Shown: piece after piece, positions 33,401-42,043 of the stretch
Layout of the letters: each line of letters begins with the position of its first letter
Position numbering within the stretch: position 1 is the stretch's first letter
Assembly: GCF_019711685.1 (NCBI RefSeq)
Contig: NZ_JAIGYQ010000003.1
Location: 102,519-166,518 of the forward strand
Reading direction: 5' to 3'
Source: Helicobacter turcicus
GTDB lineage: Bacteria; Campylobacterota; Campylobacteria; Campylobacterales; Helicobacteraceae
DNA length: 64,000 nt
Program-made: the position numbers and the translations under genes
Notes under the pieces: generated by a model
Database searches by the model: none
Seen by the model: the letters and a program-made list of their open reading frames with translations, nothing else
What the model was told of the DNA's origin: nothing

Positions 33401-35590
33401 ATGGATAAAAATCCAATAGAACTTTCTGTTATTATTCCCTTTGGGTTAAGTGCGGAGAGGCTTTTTATCCAAGAGAGAATTATCCAAAAAGCCCTTGCAT
33501 TTAAATCTTGCCAGAATATTGAGTTTATTTTCGTGGAAGGTTATTCTTCTTTGGAAAATGATTTAAGAGAAATTATTGAGAAAAATGGGCATAGGTATTT
33601 AAAAGATAAAAATCAAGTCAAATATTTCTCTCAAGGACAATGCAGAAATCTTGGAGCTTCTTTTGCAAGAGCTGATGTTTTGATGTTTTTAGACGTTGAT
33701 TGTTATGTCTCACAAGCCTCTTTTGATAAGATTATAAATCTTATGGAAATCAAAAATATTGCTAGGAATTTAAATCAGTTTTTTGTTTTGCCCGTGATTT
33801 ATTTAACCAAAGAAGGTAGTGATTTTATTAAGCATCAAGACAAACAAAAATGGGATATCTTGATACAAGAGGATTTAATAAGTGGTCAATTAAACTTCAT
33901 CCAGTATTTTTCATTAGTTTCAAGCTCTATTATTATTAACCGCTATAAGTTTTTAATGCTTGGTGGGAATGATGATACATTTGTTGGACATAGTTATGAA
34001 GACCATGATTTTTTTGCGCGATTACTTTTTTCAGCAGTAAAATTTGAAAAAATGCCAAAAAATCTCTGTTTTGATGAAGGTTGGTGGAATTTAAGAACAT
34101 TTAAGGGATTTAGAGCTTGGTTTTCTCTAAAGGGTTATGAAATGAGTTTTTATGGCATTTATATGTATCATTTCTATCACGAAAGCCCAAATCAAAATGG
34201 ATATCTATCAAGAAGACAAGAAAATAAAGGTTTATTTTATAAACATTTAAAACAATTACAAACACATAAAATTTCCCCATTATACACTAGGGATTTTGGC
34301 GAGAAAAGAATTTTGCTTTTAGTTTCAAAAGAAAAAACCCTCTTAAATGTTATTGTTGGGGTGTTGCCCTATTTAGGTCATGTCATTTGTGCAAGAGAGG
34401 AAGAATTTTTTAGCTCTGATACATTTGAAGAAAAAGTTTTTATGCAATATTTACAAGAAAATCGTATTGATAAAATTTTCTTTCCAAACCCTTATGGCAA
34501 ACCTAAGAGATTAGAAATCTATAATTTTGTTAAAAGACAAAATATTCCTTTTATCTGTTTTGATAGGGGTGCATTACCTGATAGTTGGTTTTTTGATGAA
34601 AATGGATTTAACTGGGATTCTATAACATACCATGAAAAAAATTGGAATCAACCCTTAGGGGATAAGGAGATTGCAGAATGCAAAGAGTATATAGATTCTA
34701 TCCTTAATGGGGAAGTTTTTTTGGAGGAGCAAGGCAAAAGGAATCTTACAGCTTTAAAGGAGCAATTTACAATATCAGGAAAGACTATTGTGTTTGTCCC
34801 ATTGCAAGTTGTAAGTGATAGCGTTGTGCAGTATTTTACCTATGAGCCATTTTCGTATGAGGGTTTTTTGGATATTCTTGATAATCTTGCAGAAAAACTT
34901 AAAGAAACACATCTATTTTTACTAAAAAAACATCCTTTAACCAAGCATTTAGAATATCAGTTTAAAAACTTAACACTTGTTAGAGAGGATACAAATATTA
35001 TTGATTTATTGACAATTAGCGATGTTGTCGTAACTCTAAATTCTGGAGTTGGTGTCTATGCTATGATGATGCGTAAGCCTTGTATATGTTGTGCAAATGC
35101 CTTTTATCATTTTTGTGGAATCAACTATCAAGCTAAGAGCGCGGAAGATTTATTGCATCTTTTAAGAAGCGATTTGCGTGTTGATTATGATAAGGTTATT
35201 TTATTTATTCATTTCTTAAGGAATCGGTTTTATAGCTATGGAAAATCTAGTTATAAGAAAACATACAAAAGAGGAAGGTTTTATAATAAAGTTTATGCAA
35301 TAGAGTATTATAAAATTAGAATCGGTCTTAAAAGCTATTTGGATTTAGCTTCTATTGACAAAGTAGAGTATAGTTTAAAAGCCATGCTTTATAAGCCATA
35401 TATTCATGAGATTAAAGGAGGATTTTTGGTTTGGCTATTTGCGTTGGTTATGCCAAGCTACTTGCAAGCTAAAATTTCTCATACAAGACTTTATAAACTT
35501 TTTAAAAAGTTAGCGTATAACCCTAGAGATTTTTTTAAGGATTCAAAATTTTTTCAAAGATGGTTTCCAAAAATTACAGCAAGAATTTGA
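33401..35590 (+). CDS. Two-domain capsule glycosyltransferase (GT2-like plus Kps-like), 729 aa
   Basis: Residues 1-290 are a GT-A family 2-like domain: SVIIPFGLSAERLF, CRNLGASFARADVLMFLDVDC with a DVD metal motif, and an acidic YEDHDFFARL (ED motif). Residues from about 300 resemble the GT-B-type KpsS/KpsC domains: IVFVPLQVVSDS, LFLLKKHPLTKHLE, VVTLNSGVGVYAMMMRKP. The late HP and S-G-V segments correspond to Kdo-transferase blocks. It probably builds part of the capsule or its linker. Placed between kpsD and kpsC on the same strand. Donor and acceptor cannot be told from sequence. Confidence 0.8.
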   Translation: MDKNPIELSVIIPFGLSAERLFIQERIIQKALAFKSCQNIEFIFVEGYSSLENDLREIIEKNGHRYLKDKNQVKYFSQGQCRNLGASFARADVLMFLDVDCYVSQASFDKIINLMEIKNIARNLNQFFVLPVIYLTKEGSDFIKHQDKQKWDILIQEDLISGQLNFIQYFSLVSSSIIINRYKFLMLGGNDDTFVGHSYEDHDFFARLLFSAVKFEKMPKNLCFDEGWWNLRTFKGFRAWFSLKGYEMSFYGIYMYHFYHESPNQNGYLSRRQENKGLFYKHLKQLQTHKISPLYTRDFGEKRILLLVSKEKTLLNVIVGVLPYLGHVICAREEEFFSSDTFEEKVFMQYLQENRIDKIFFPNPYGKPKRLEIYNFVKRQNIPFICFDRGALPDSWFFDENGFNWDSITYHEKNWNQPLGDKEIAECKEYIDSILNGEVFLEEQGKRNLTALKEQFTISGKTIVFVPLQVVSDSVVQYFTYEPFSYEGFLDILDNLAEKLKETHLFLLKKHPLTKHLEYQFKNLTLVREDTNIIDLLTISDVVVTLNSGVGVYAMMMRKPCICCANAFYHFCGINYQAKSAEDLLHLLRSDLRVDYDKVILFIHFLRNRFYSYGKSSYKKTYKRGRFYNKVYAIEYYKIRIGLKSYLDLASIDKVEYSLKAMLYKPYIHEIKGGFLVWLFALVMPSYLQAKISHTRLYKLFKKLAYNPRDFFKDSKFFQRWFPKITARI

Positions 35591-35677
35591 TGGATTATAT
35601 TTGTGCCTGAAGCCTTAAAATTTAAGTGGGTAATTGGGGCTAAGGTATGAATTTTGCCTTATGGTGTAGAGGTAGAA

Positions 35678-37687
35678 ATGTTTAAAGGATATGCTTTTTA
35701 TTGCAATAATGTATTGCAAATTTTTGATAAAAGAGTTTTTAGGGGTTGGGGAAGGAAGCGCACAGGATTGTTTGCGTCTTTTTGTGCGAGTAAGTTTAAT
35801 GGAAGCCTTGAGCTTCTAGAAGATGGTTTTTTGCGCTCTTTGGATTTGGGTGTTGAAAATAGTCCTAGTTTTTCTCTCGTTAAAGATGATATTGGAATCT
35901 ATTATGATGCAACAAGCGAAAGTAAATTAGAGAGAATTTTAAACACTTATGAATTTGACAATAAGCTTTTAGCCGATGCAAACTTGGCTATGGAGTGCAT
36001 TAAAAAAGAGAAACTTAGTAAATATAACAACAATCTCTCCCTCCCTAAAGATTTTTTTTCAGAGAATAAAAAACGTGTTTTAGTGATTACTCAAGTAGCA
36101 AATGATATGTCTTTGCAATATGGCTTGGCAAAGAGTTTTTCTACTTTGGACATCATTAATGATGCTATAAAAGAAAATCCGCAGAGTAAAATTTATATTA
36201 AAATTCACCCCGATGTCTTAAGCGGAAAAAAACAAAGCGATATAGAGATAAAAGAGATTCCAAAAGAATGTGTGTTATTAGAAGAGAATTATAATCCCAT
36301 AGAGCTTTTAGAGCATTTTGAAAAGGTTTATACTAAGACTTCTGGTATGGGGTTTGAAGCTTTGATGGTGGGTTGCGAGTGTGTTTGCTATGGTATGCCA
36401 TTTTATGCAGGTTGGGGACTAACACAAGATAAGTTAGTTTGTGAGCGGAGAATAAGAAAAAGAACGCTTAAAGAAGTTTTTGCAGCAAGTTATATACTTT
36501 ATAGTGAGTATTTTAATCCTTATTTGGAGCAAAAAAGCGATATTTTTGACACTATTAATACTTTGGCAAAATATAAAAAAATAGAGCAGATAAATTCTGG
36601 AAATTTATATTTTCTTGGTTTTTTAATGTGGAAGAGATGGTTTATGAAGCCATTTTTTAGGGCTAAAAATAATAAAATAATTTTCTTAAACTCTTTAAAT
36701 GCCTTAAGAAAATATCAATTAAATCAAGAAGACAAATTTTTTATATGGGGCAAAAAATACACTAAGCAAACATTGATTGCTGTATTGCAGGAGTTAGGTA
36801 TTAATGCAGCTGAAATTTATTTGGTTGAAGATGGTTTTTTGCGCTCTATATCTTTGGGATCTGATTTGACAAGACCTTTTTCTTTGATTGTTGATAGCAA
36901 AGGATTATATGTTGATCCAAGTTTGCCTAGTGATCTTGAGGAGATTCTACAATGCTATGTTTTTGATGCTAGGCTAAAAAAACGTGCAAAGTCTCTTATA
37001 GAGAATATAGTGCGTCATAAATTTTCAAAGTATAATGCTATGTGGCACAAAGAATTAAGGATTAACACGTATAAAAAGATCATATTAATCCTAGCACAAG
37101 TAGAAGATGATGCTTCAATTATTCTTGGTGGAATGGGATATACAACATTAACATTATTGCAGAAAGTAAGAGAGAATAATCCTGGTGCTTATATTGTTTA
37201 TAAGCCACATCCTGATGTTTTAAGCGGAAATCGCAAAGGACTAAAAGAGAAAGAGGTTATTTTAAAGTATTGCGATTGTATTTTGGAGAATGTGAGCATA
37301 GATAGCGCGATAGCAGTTTGCGATGAAGTGCATACAATCACTTCTACAGGAGGATTTGACGCACTTTTGAGGGGTAAAAAAGTTTTTGTTTATGGTATGC
37401 CATTTTATGCAGGTTGGGGACTAACACAAGATGAACATAAAATAACAAGACGCACAAGAACATTAAGTCTTGAAGAGTTAGTCGCTGGAGTATTGATAGT
37501 TTATCCTAGATACATTCATCCTAAAAATAAAAATTTATGTGAAGTTGAGGTTACTTTAGATATAATGTTAAAAATGCAGAAAGATTATTTTTCTAAGTTT
37601 CATTTGAGATTCTTTGTGGATCTTAGAACTTTTATCTTGAGAAAAACAAGAAGAGTAGCGGAGTTTATCTTAAAAAAATGGATTTAA
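35678..37687 (+). CDS. kpsC: Capsule Kdo-linker synthase KpsC
   Basis: KpsC adds Kdo residues to the lysophosphatidylglycerol anchor at the cytosolic face. The protein has two tandem domains with matching blocks: LLEDGFLRSLDLG and LVEDGFLRSISLG; IKIHPDVLSGK and YKPHPDVLSGN; YGMPFYAGWGLTQD twice. The Kps glycine-serine blocks TKTSGMGFEALM and TSTGGFDALLRGKK are also paired. ATG 35678 follows AGAGG by 5 bases; a TTG at 35654 in frame gives a few more residues. A 12-codon ORF (35647-35685) overlaps the start and might couple translation. Overlaps kpsS by ten bases. Confidence 0.92.
   Translation: MFKGYAFYCNNVLQIFDKRVFRGWGRKRTGLFASFCASKFNGSLELLEDGFLRSLDLGVENSPSFSLVKDDIGIYYDATSESKLERILNTYEFDNKLLADANLAMECIKKEKLSKYNNNLSLPKDFFSENKKRVLVITQVANDMSLQYGLAKSFSTLDIINDAIKENPQSKIYIKIHPDVLSGKKQSDIEIKEIPKECVLLEENYNPIELLEHFEKVYTKTSGMGFEALMVGCECVCYGMPFYAGWGLTQDKLVCERRIRKRTLKEVFAASYILYSEYFNPYLEQKSDIFDTINTLAKYKKIEQINSGNLYFLGFLMWKRWFMKPFFRAKNNKIIFLNSLNALRKYQLNQEDKFFIWGKKYTKQTLIAVLQELGINAAEIYLVEDGFLRSISLGSDLTRPFSLIVDSKGLYVDPSLPSDLEEILQCYVFDARLKKRAKSLIENIVRHKFSKYNAMWHKELRINTYKKIILILAQVEDDASIILGGMGYTTLTLLQKVRENNPGAYIVYKPHPDVLSGNRKGLKEKEVILKYCDCILENVSIDSAIAVCDEVHTITSTGGFDALLRGKKVFVYGMPFYAGWGLTQDEHKITRRTRTLSLEELVAGVLIVYPRYIHPKNKNLCEVEVTLDIMLKMQKDYFSKFHLRFFVDLRTFILRKTRRVAEFILKKWI
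36389..36430 (+). repeat. 42-base exact repeat inside kpsC, first copy
   Basis: Identical to 37391-37432, 1002 bases (334 codons) apart and in frame. It encodes YGMPFYAGWGLTQD in both domains. Confidence 0.95.
37391..37432 (+). repeat. 42-base exact repeat inside kpsC, second copy
   Basis: Exact partner of 36389-36430. Nearby codons on both sides differ between the domains. Confidence 0.95.
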
Positions 37688-38859
37688 GACATCAGTTAAA
37701 ACAATTTTCTAAAAAAAATATTGTATTGTTGCAAGGTCCTGTTGGGAATTTTTTTCATAAGATTTCAAAATGTCTTGTAGAATCCGCAGAATCCAATGTT
37801 TATAAAATAAATTTCAATGGAGGAGATTTTTTTTTTTATCCTTTTAAAAGCATAAATTATCGCGGGAATATAGCGCACCTTGAAGAGTTTTATAGAGATA
37901 CATTTCGAGAGAAAAATATTCAAGTTGTGATTATGTTTAACGATTGCAGAAAAATTCATGAGATTGCCGTTAAGGTTGCTAAAGAAATGGGGATTGAAAT
38001 TTGGATTTTTGAAGAGGGCTATATTCGTCCAAATTTCATTACTTTTGAAAAAGACGGCGTTAATGCTAACTCAACACTCCCTAGAGATAAAAGTTTTTAT
38101 TTGAATAGTCATTTAAAAAAGTTTGAATCTAAAATGTTTCCGAGCACTTTTTCAAAGATGGCTTTTTCTGCGTTTCTTTATTGGCTATTTGCATTCTTAT
38201 TGGGGTGGTATTTTGATAATAGCACACACCACAGAAGCTTAAAGCTCTTTGATTTTTTACCTTGGATTTTGTCTTTGTGTAGAAAACATAAATATAAATT
38301 TACAGAAAAAAGTCTAAATGCAAAAATTTTATCTCTTAAACAAAAGTATTTTTTGGCAATTCTACAAGTGCATAATGACACGCAAATTTCTCATCACTAC
38401 AACAAAACAATTGAAAGATTCATAGAGGAGACAATATTGTCTTTTGCAAATCATGCAAAGGCAAAGTCTTATTTGGTTTTTAAACATCATCCTATGGATA
38501 GAGGGTATAAAAATTACGCGAAGTTGATAGAGGATTTAAGCTTGAAATTTAATGTAGAGGGAAGGATTTTGTATGTGCATGATTTGCACTTGCCTACACT
38601 TTTGGTGAATGCTAGGGGCTGCGTGGTGGTTAATAGTACGGTTGGTTTATCCGCACTTCATCATAATTGCCCATTAAAAGTAGTAGGAAAAGCTTTTTAT
38701 GATATTGAAGGGCTGACTTATCAAGGAGATCTGCATTCTTTTTGGAAAAAATGTCGCACATATAAGCCAATTCCAATATTACAGACAAGATTTAGAAATT
38801 ATGTTATTTGTAAAACTCAAATCAATGGAAGCTTTTGGAATACTTCTAATATCTGTTAA
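37678..38859 (+). CDS. kpsS: Capsule Kdo-linker initiator KpsS
   Basis: KpsS (LipB family) transfers the first Kdo to the phospholipid anchor, and KpsC then extends it. Blocks: LLQGPVGNFFHKIS, FNGGDFFFYP, IEIWIFEEGYIRPNF, FKHHPMDRGYKNY and NSTVGLSALHHNCPLKVVG. 393 aa, near usual. Starts inside the kpsC end, and is the last gene of the cluster, followed by a terminator-like hairpin. Confidence 0.94.
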   Translation: MDLRHQLKQFSKKNIVLLQGPVGNFFHKISKCLVESAESNVYKINFNGGDFFFYPFKSINYRGNIAHLEEFYRDTFREKNIQVVIMFNDCRKIHEIAVKVAKEMGIEIWIFEEGYIRPNFITFEKDGVNANSTLPRDKSFYLNSHLKKFESKMFPSTFSKMAFSAFLYWLFAFLLGWYFDNSTHHRSLKLFDFLPWILSLCRKHKYKFTEKSLNAKILSLKQKYFLAILQVHNDTQISHHYNKTIERFIEETILSFANHAKAKSYLVFKHHPMDRGYKNYAKLIEDLSLKFNVEGRILYVHDLHLPTLLVNARGCVVVNSTVGLSALHHNCPLKVVGKAFYDIEGLTYQGDLHSFWKKCRTYKPIPILQTRFRNYVICKTQINGSFWNTSNIC

Positions 38860-38871
38860 ATATAGAGAAGA

Positions 38872-38896
38872 AATGCCCCTCTTTTGGAGTGGCATT
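38872..38896. terminator. Hairpin between convergent kpsS and the OB-like gene
   Basis: AATGCC (38872-38877) pairs with GGCATT (38891-38896), with an inner CTC/GAG after one mismatch and a TTTTG loop. It lies 12 bases past the kpsS stop and just at the stop of the opposite gene. Confidence 0.5.
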
Positions 38897-39296
38897 AGTA
38901 GGCTCTAGGGTAGCATTTCCATTCAATCTCTTTTGCAGTGAGTTGCATATTTTGCGGAAGTCCAGTAGATGGGTTGATAGCTTCAGCATTGCTTTGATTG
39001 TAAGCATTGTATCCACCATAAGGCACAGCTTCTACTTTGACAAATTTTCCAACGGTTAAATCTCTAAAACTACCATATATATCTTGCCCAAATGCACCGC
39101 AGTCATCTCCTTTAATTTCAGTATAAGGTAAGACTTGAACTACTAGCTGACCACCTGGACCTGAGAGTGTAATTGTTTTTTTGACTTGATCTACTGCTGA
39201 AATTTGCCCATGCACATCAAAATCATAATCTGCCATTGCTGAAGTTGAGAAAATTGCCGCCACCACTAATGTTCCAAATAATTTTAAGGTTTTCAT
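38895..39296 (-). CDS. Exported OB-fold-like protein, 133 aa
   Basis: Signal peptide residues 1-22 (MKTLKLFGTLVVAAIFSTSAMA). The mature part begins DYDFDVHGQISAVDQVKKTITLSG, a beta-barrel opening like the DUF5666 and small OB-fold families, with two cysteines (DDCGAFG and WKCYPRAY) that may pair. It contains a LTVGKFVKVEAVPYGG turn. Function unknown; periplasmic. A single gene with its own -10 box at 39327-39332. Confidence 0.7.
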   Translation of the reverse strand: MKTLKLFGTLVVAAIFSTSAMADYDFDVHGQISAVDQVKKTITLSGPGGQLVVQVLPYTEIKGDDCGAFGQDIYGSFRDLTVGKFVKVEAVPYGGYNAYNQSNAEAINPSTGLPQNMQLTAKEIEWKCYPRAY

Positions 39297-39326
39297 TTTT
39301 GCTCCTTTTGTAAATTTGCAAATGCA

Positions 39327-39332
39327 ATTATA
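39327..39332 (-). promoter_or_regulatory. -10 box of the OB-like gene
   Basis: TATAAT on the minus strand, 30 bases before the ATG. Confidence 0.55.
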
Positions 39333-39376
39333 AAAACCCTTTGTTAATAAAATGTGAAGATATTGCTAAATTTTTG

Positions 39377-40033
39377 TTAATTAAGTCCTAACAAGTAATC
39401 AACCTTGTAAATAAAGTCCTCTTCACTCTTTAAGCCTTGCGCTAGAATTAGGTATTTGCCACTAATAATAAAGCTTGGCACACCTTGAAATCTTGCATAT
39501 TCAACAGCACTTTGCCAAGTCTTTAATAGTGCTTGCGTGTCTGTGCGCTTTAGTGTAGTGTTAAATGTTTCTTGTGTGATCTCTGCGGCTTCTAAGCCAT
39601 GGGCAATAAAGGATTCTGCATTAATAAAACGTTTTTTTTGTTGGAAGTTTGCACTAAAATAGGAATCCAAAGCACGTTTGAAGCGAGAATTGGAATCTTT
39701 TGGTGATAGATTTTGTGCTTTATCTAGGCTTAGGCTAACAGCAAGGACTTCAGAAGCCTGTGCGCTAAAGGGTGCACCTGTAATAATGTGATAGGGGATA
39801 AACTCCACTTCTTTTGATAAAACACCAAAGAGATTTGGTAAGATTTTATTCATACTAGCACAATGTGGACAACCGACATTAAAGATTTCTATAATAGAAT
39901 TTTTAGGCACATTCAATGGGTTATCTAAGATAATGTAATCACGTTCTTCTTTTGGGGATTCTGCATAGAGAAATTGAGTGCTCAATACAAGAGAAAAGAG
40001 TAGCGAGAGTGTGTATTTTAGGAGTGTTTGCAT
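39377..40033 (-). CDS. Periplasmic thiol:disulfide oxidoreductase, DsbA family
   Basis: Signal peptide (MQTLLKYTLSLLFSLVLSTQ then FLYAESP). The active site is CPHC in IFNVGCPHCASMNK, the same dipeptide as E. coli DsbA, and the cis-proline loop is FQGVPSFIISGKY. 218 aa. It probably introduces disulfides in exported proteins. It could be DsbA or DsbL; no DsbB is adjacent. Confidence 0.88.
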   Translation of the reverse strand: MQTLLKYTLSLLFSLVLSTQFLYAESPKEERDYIILDNPLNVPKNSIIEIFNVGCPHCASMNKILPNLFGVLSKEVEFIPYHIITGAPFSAQASEVLAVSLSLDKAQNLSPKDSNSRFKRALDSYFSANFQQKKRFINAESFIAHGLEAAEITQETFNTTLKRTDTQALLKTWQSAVEYARFQGVPSFIISGKYLILAQGLKSEEDFIYKVDYLLGLN

Positions 40034-40062
40034 ATTAGGATTCCTTTGTAAAAATTTAGCAC

Positions 40063-40068
40063 ATTATA
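40063..40068 (-). promoter_or_regulatory. -10 box of the DsbA-like gene
   Basis: TGC-TATAAT, an extended -10 on the minus strand, 29 bases before the ATG; AGGAAT is the ribosome site. Confidence 0.6.
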
Positions 40069-40116
40069 GCAGAAGGTTTTAAAAGTATCGTTTAATATTT
40101 GTTAGTGTTTTTTGTG

Positions 40117-40122
40117 TATAAT
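40117..40122 (+). promoter_or_regulatory. -10 box of the YceI-like gene
   Basis: TGTG-TATAAT, 31 bases before the ATG at 40154. It stands back to back with the DsbA-like promoter. Confidence 0.6.
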
Positions 40123-40153
40123 TTAGCTCTAAATTTTTTGTAAGGATTTGACA

Positions 40154-40696
40154 ATGAAAAAATTTCTACTTGTTTCAAGTTTGGTGGCAGCTCTTAGTTT
40201 TCCAGCTTTAGCAGCTCCGTATGCCATAGATGTAACAAATTCAAAAGTTGGCTTTAGTGTAAAGCATATAAAAATCACAAAAGTAGATGGCGTGTTTAAA
40301 AATTTTAGTGCAAACATTGACTATGATACTGCGACAAAAAGTTTTAAAACGCTTGAGGGGGAGATTGATATGACCTCCGTTGATACTCAAAATGAAAAAC
40401 GTGATGCGCATTTGCAAGCTTCAGATATGTTTGACGCACAAAAATTTCCTAAAATGTTCTTTAAAATGACAAAATATGAAGCAGGGAAGATTTATGGGGA
40501 TTTAACAATTAAAGATGTAACAAAGCCAGTGGTGCTAACAAGCAAAGAAACACTAAAAGGTAATGCGCTTGAAGTGAGTGCGCAAGCTAGGATAAAACGT
40601 TCTGAGTTTGGATTAGAGTGGGGAAGCGTTTTTAAAGATAATGCTGTGAGTGATGAGGTAGATATCTCTTTAAATTTAAAAGCTAACGCGCAGTAA
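40154..40696 (+). CDS. YceI-family periplasmic protein, 180 aa
   Basis: Signal peptide residues 1-20 (MKKFLLVSSLVAALSFPALA). The mature part, APYAIDVTNSKVGFSVKHIK, then KVDGVFKNFSANIDYD and RDAHLQASDMFDAQKFPKMFF, is the YceI lipocalin-like beta barrel that binds a polyisoprenoid. ATG 40154 follows AAGGA; a TTG two codons earlier is in frame. The true role in this order is unclear, with quinone or polyprenol binding suggested for the family. Confidence 0.92.
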   Translation: MKKFLLVSSLVAALSFPALAAPYAIDVTNSKVGFSVKHIKITKVDGVFKNFSANIDYDTATKSFKTLEGEIDMTSVDTQNEKRDAHLQASDMFDAQKFPKMFFKMTKYEAGKIYGDLTIKDVTKPVVLTSKETLKGNALEVSAQARIKRSEFGLEWGSVFKDNAVSDEVDISLNLKANAQ

Positions 40697-40709
40697 GTTT
40701 TAAAGTTTT

Positions 40710-40741
40710 AAAAGTGAAATCCATTTTTGGATTCCGCTTTT
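40710..40741 (+). terminator. Rho-independent terminator after the YceI-like gene
   Basis: A 13-base stem (40710-40722 with 40729-40741, one wobble and one mismatch), loop ATTTTT, 3' arm ending CGCTTTT. Confidence 0.75.
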
Positions 40742-40873
40742 AGCTTTTGCAATCTTGTTAAATCTATCCTAACCTCCTTTTTTAAGCTTTCCGTTAATCT
40801 CTTGTAAGTTGTACAAATTTTATGAATTTTGATTTTTAGTCTTGTCTAAAGTTGTTTTAAAGTCGCAGTTCTC

Positions 40874-40879
40874 TATAAT
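40874..40879 (+). promoter_or_regulatory. -10 box of the liv operon
   Basis: TATAAT 28 bases before the GTG start of livJ; TAGGAG follows as ribosome site. Confidence 0.6.
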
Positions 40880-40907
40880 CAAAAAATTTTTTTGTAGGAG
40901 TTTTTAA

Positions 40908-42023
40908 GTGAAAAAAGCGGTTTTAGTCTTGTCTTTAGTGTGTGGAATGTTGGCAAGTATCTTGCAAGCAGAAAATGTGAAAATCGGAATCGTATTACCA
41001 ATTAGTGGGGCAGTGGGTGGTTTTGGAGAGTTAGGAAAACGTGGAATTGATTTAGCACATAGAGCGCAAAACAAAACAAAAGATGGCGATTTGATTGAAT
41101 TGGTTTTTATTGACAATAAAAGCGATAAAATAGAATCTGCAAATGCTATGCAAAAGCTTGTTTCAAGCGATAAAGTAAGTGTTGTAATTGGTCCGATGAT
41201 TTCTACAAATGCTCTTGCTATGACAAAAATCGCAGATGATTCTAAGACTCCTTTGATTGCTCCTGTCGCGACAAATGATAGGGTAACAAAGGGTAAGAAA
41301 TTTGTCTCTCGTGTGAGTTTTGCAGATAGTTTTCAAGGGATTATTGCAGCAAATTTGGCGTTTAAAGATTTGGGACTTAAAAAGGCTGCAGTTTTGTTTG
41401 ACAATAGCAGTGATTATTCTATCGGACTTGCGCGCGCTTTTAGGAATCAGTTTAAAAAACTTGGTGGAGAAGTGGTGATTGAAGCAAATGCACAGGCTGG
41501 AACAAAAGATTTCAAAGCGCAAATTTCAAGCATCAAAGCAAAAAATCCTGATGTTTTATATCTGCCAATCTATTACAATGAAGGAGCTCTAATTGCTGTG
41601 CAAGCAAAACAATTAGGCTTAAATGTGCCAACAATTGGTGGCGATGGACTTGTTTCTAATAAAATTTTCTTTGATGTTGCAAAAGATGCGGGTAATGGAT
41701 ATATGGTAACAGATTATTACTCAACAAGTGCTAAACAAACGCTAAGGGGTGAGCAATTCCTGAAAGACTATGAAGCAACTTATAAAGAACCTGTAAGCTC
41801 CTTTAGTGTGATTCTAGCAGATGCTTATGGAATTGCAGTGCAAGCAATTGAAGCTTGTGGCGCAAAAGATAAGGTCTGTATTAATGATAAAATCCGCAAT
41901 GTCAAGGATTACGAAGGAATTAGTGGTAAATTTTCTTTAGAAAATGGTGAATCTGTGCGCAGTGCTGTAATCAACGAAGTTAAAGATGGCAAACTTCATT
42001 TTAAAACAATAGTAAATCCTTAA
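40908..42023 (+). CDS. livJ: Branched-chain amino-acid binding protein
   Basis: Periplasmic receptor for Leu/Ile/Val. Starts with GTG (MKKAVLVLSLVCGM then LQAENVKIG); TAGGAG lies 7 bases upstream. Type I binding fold with VKIGIVLPISGAVGGFGELG, VVIGPMISTNALAM and LYLPIYYNEGALIAVQAKQLG. 371 aa. Ligand specificity for branched-chain residues is presumed from the operon rather than read from the site. Confidence 0.93.
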   Translation: MKKAVLVLSLVCGMLASILQAENVKIGIVLPISGAVGGFGELGKRGIDLAHRAQNKTKDGDLIELVFIDNKSDKIESANAMQKLVSSDKVSVVIGPMISTNALAMTKIADDSKTPLIAPVATNDRVTKGKKFVSRVSFADSFQGIIAANLAFKDLGLKKAAVLFDNSSDYSIGLARAFRNQFKKLGGEVVIEANAQAGTKDFKAQISSIKAKNPDVLYLPIYYNEGALIAVQAKQLGLNVPTIGGDGLVSNKIFFDVAKDAGNGYMVTDYYSTSAKQTLRGEQFLKDYEATYKEPVSSFSVILADAYGIAVQAIEACGAKDKVCINDKIRNVKDYEGISGKFSLENGESVRSAVINEVKDGKLHFKTIVNP

Positions 42024-42043
42024 TGCGCGTTTAGGTTCATATT

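Noticed and set aside
41163..41522. 119-codon open frame antisense to livJ
   Set aside because: It lies wholly within the well-supported livJ gene, has no ribosome site, and its Cys/Arg-rich composition is typical of a reverse-strand shadow.
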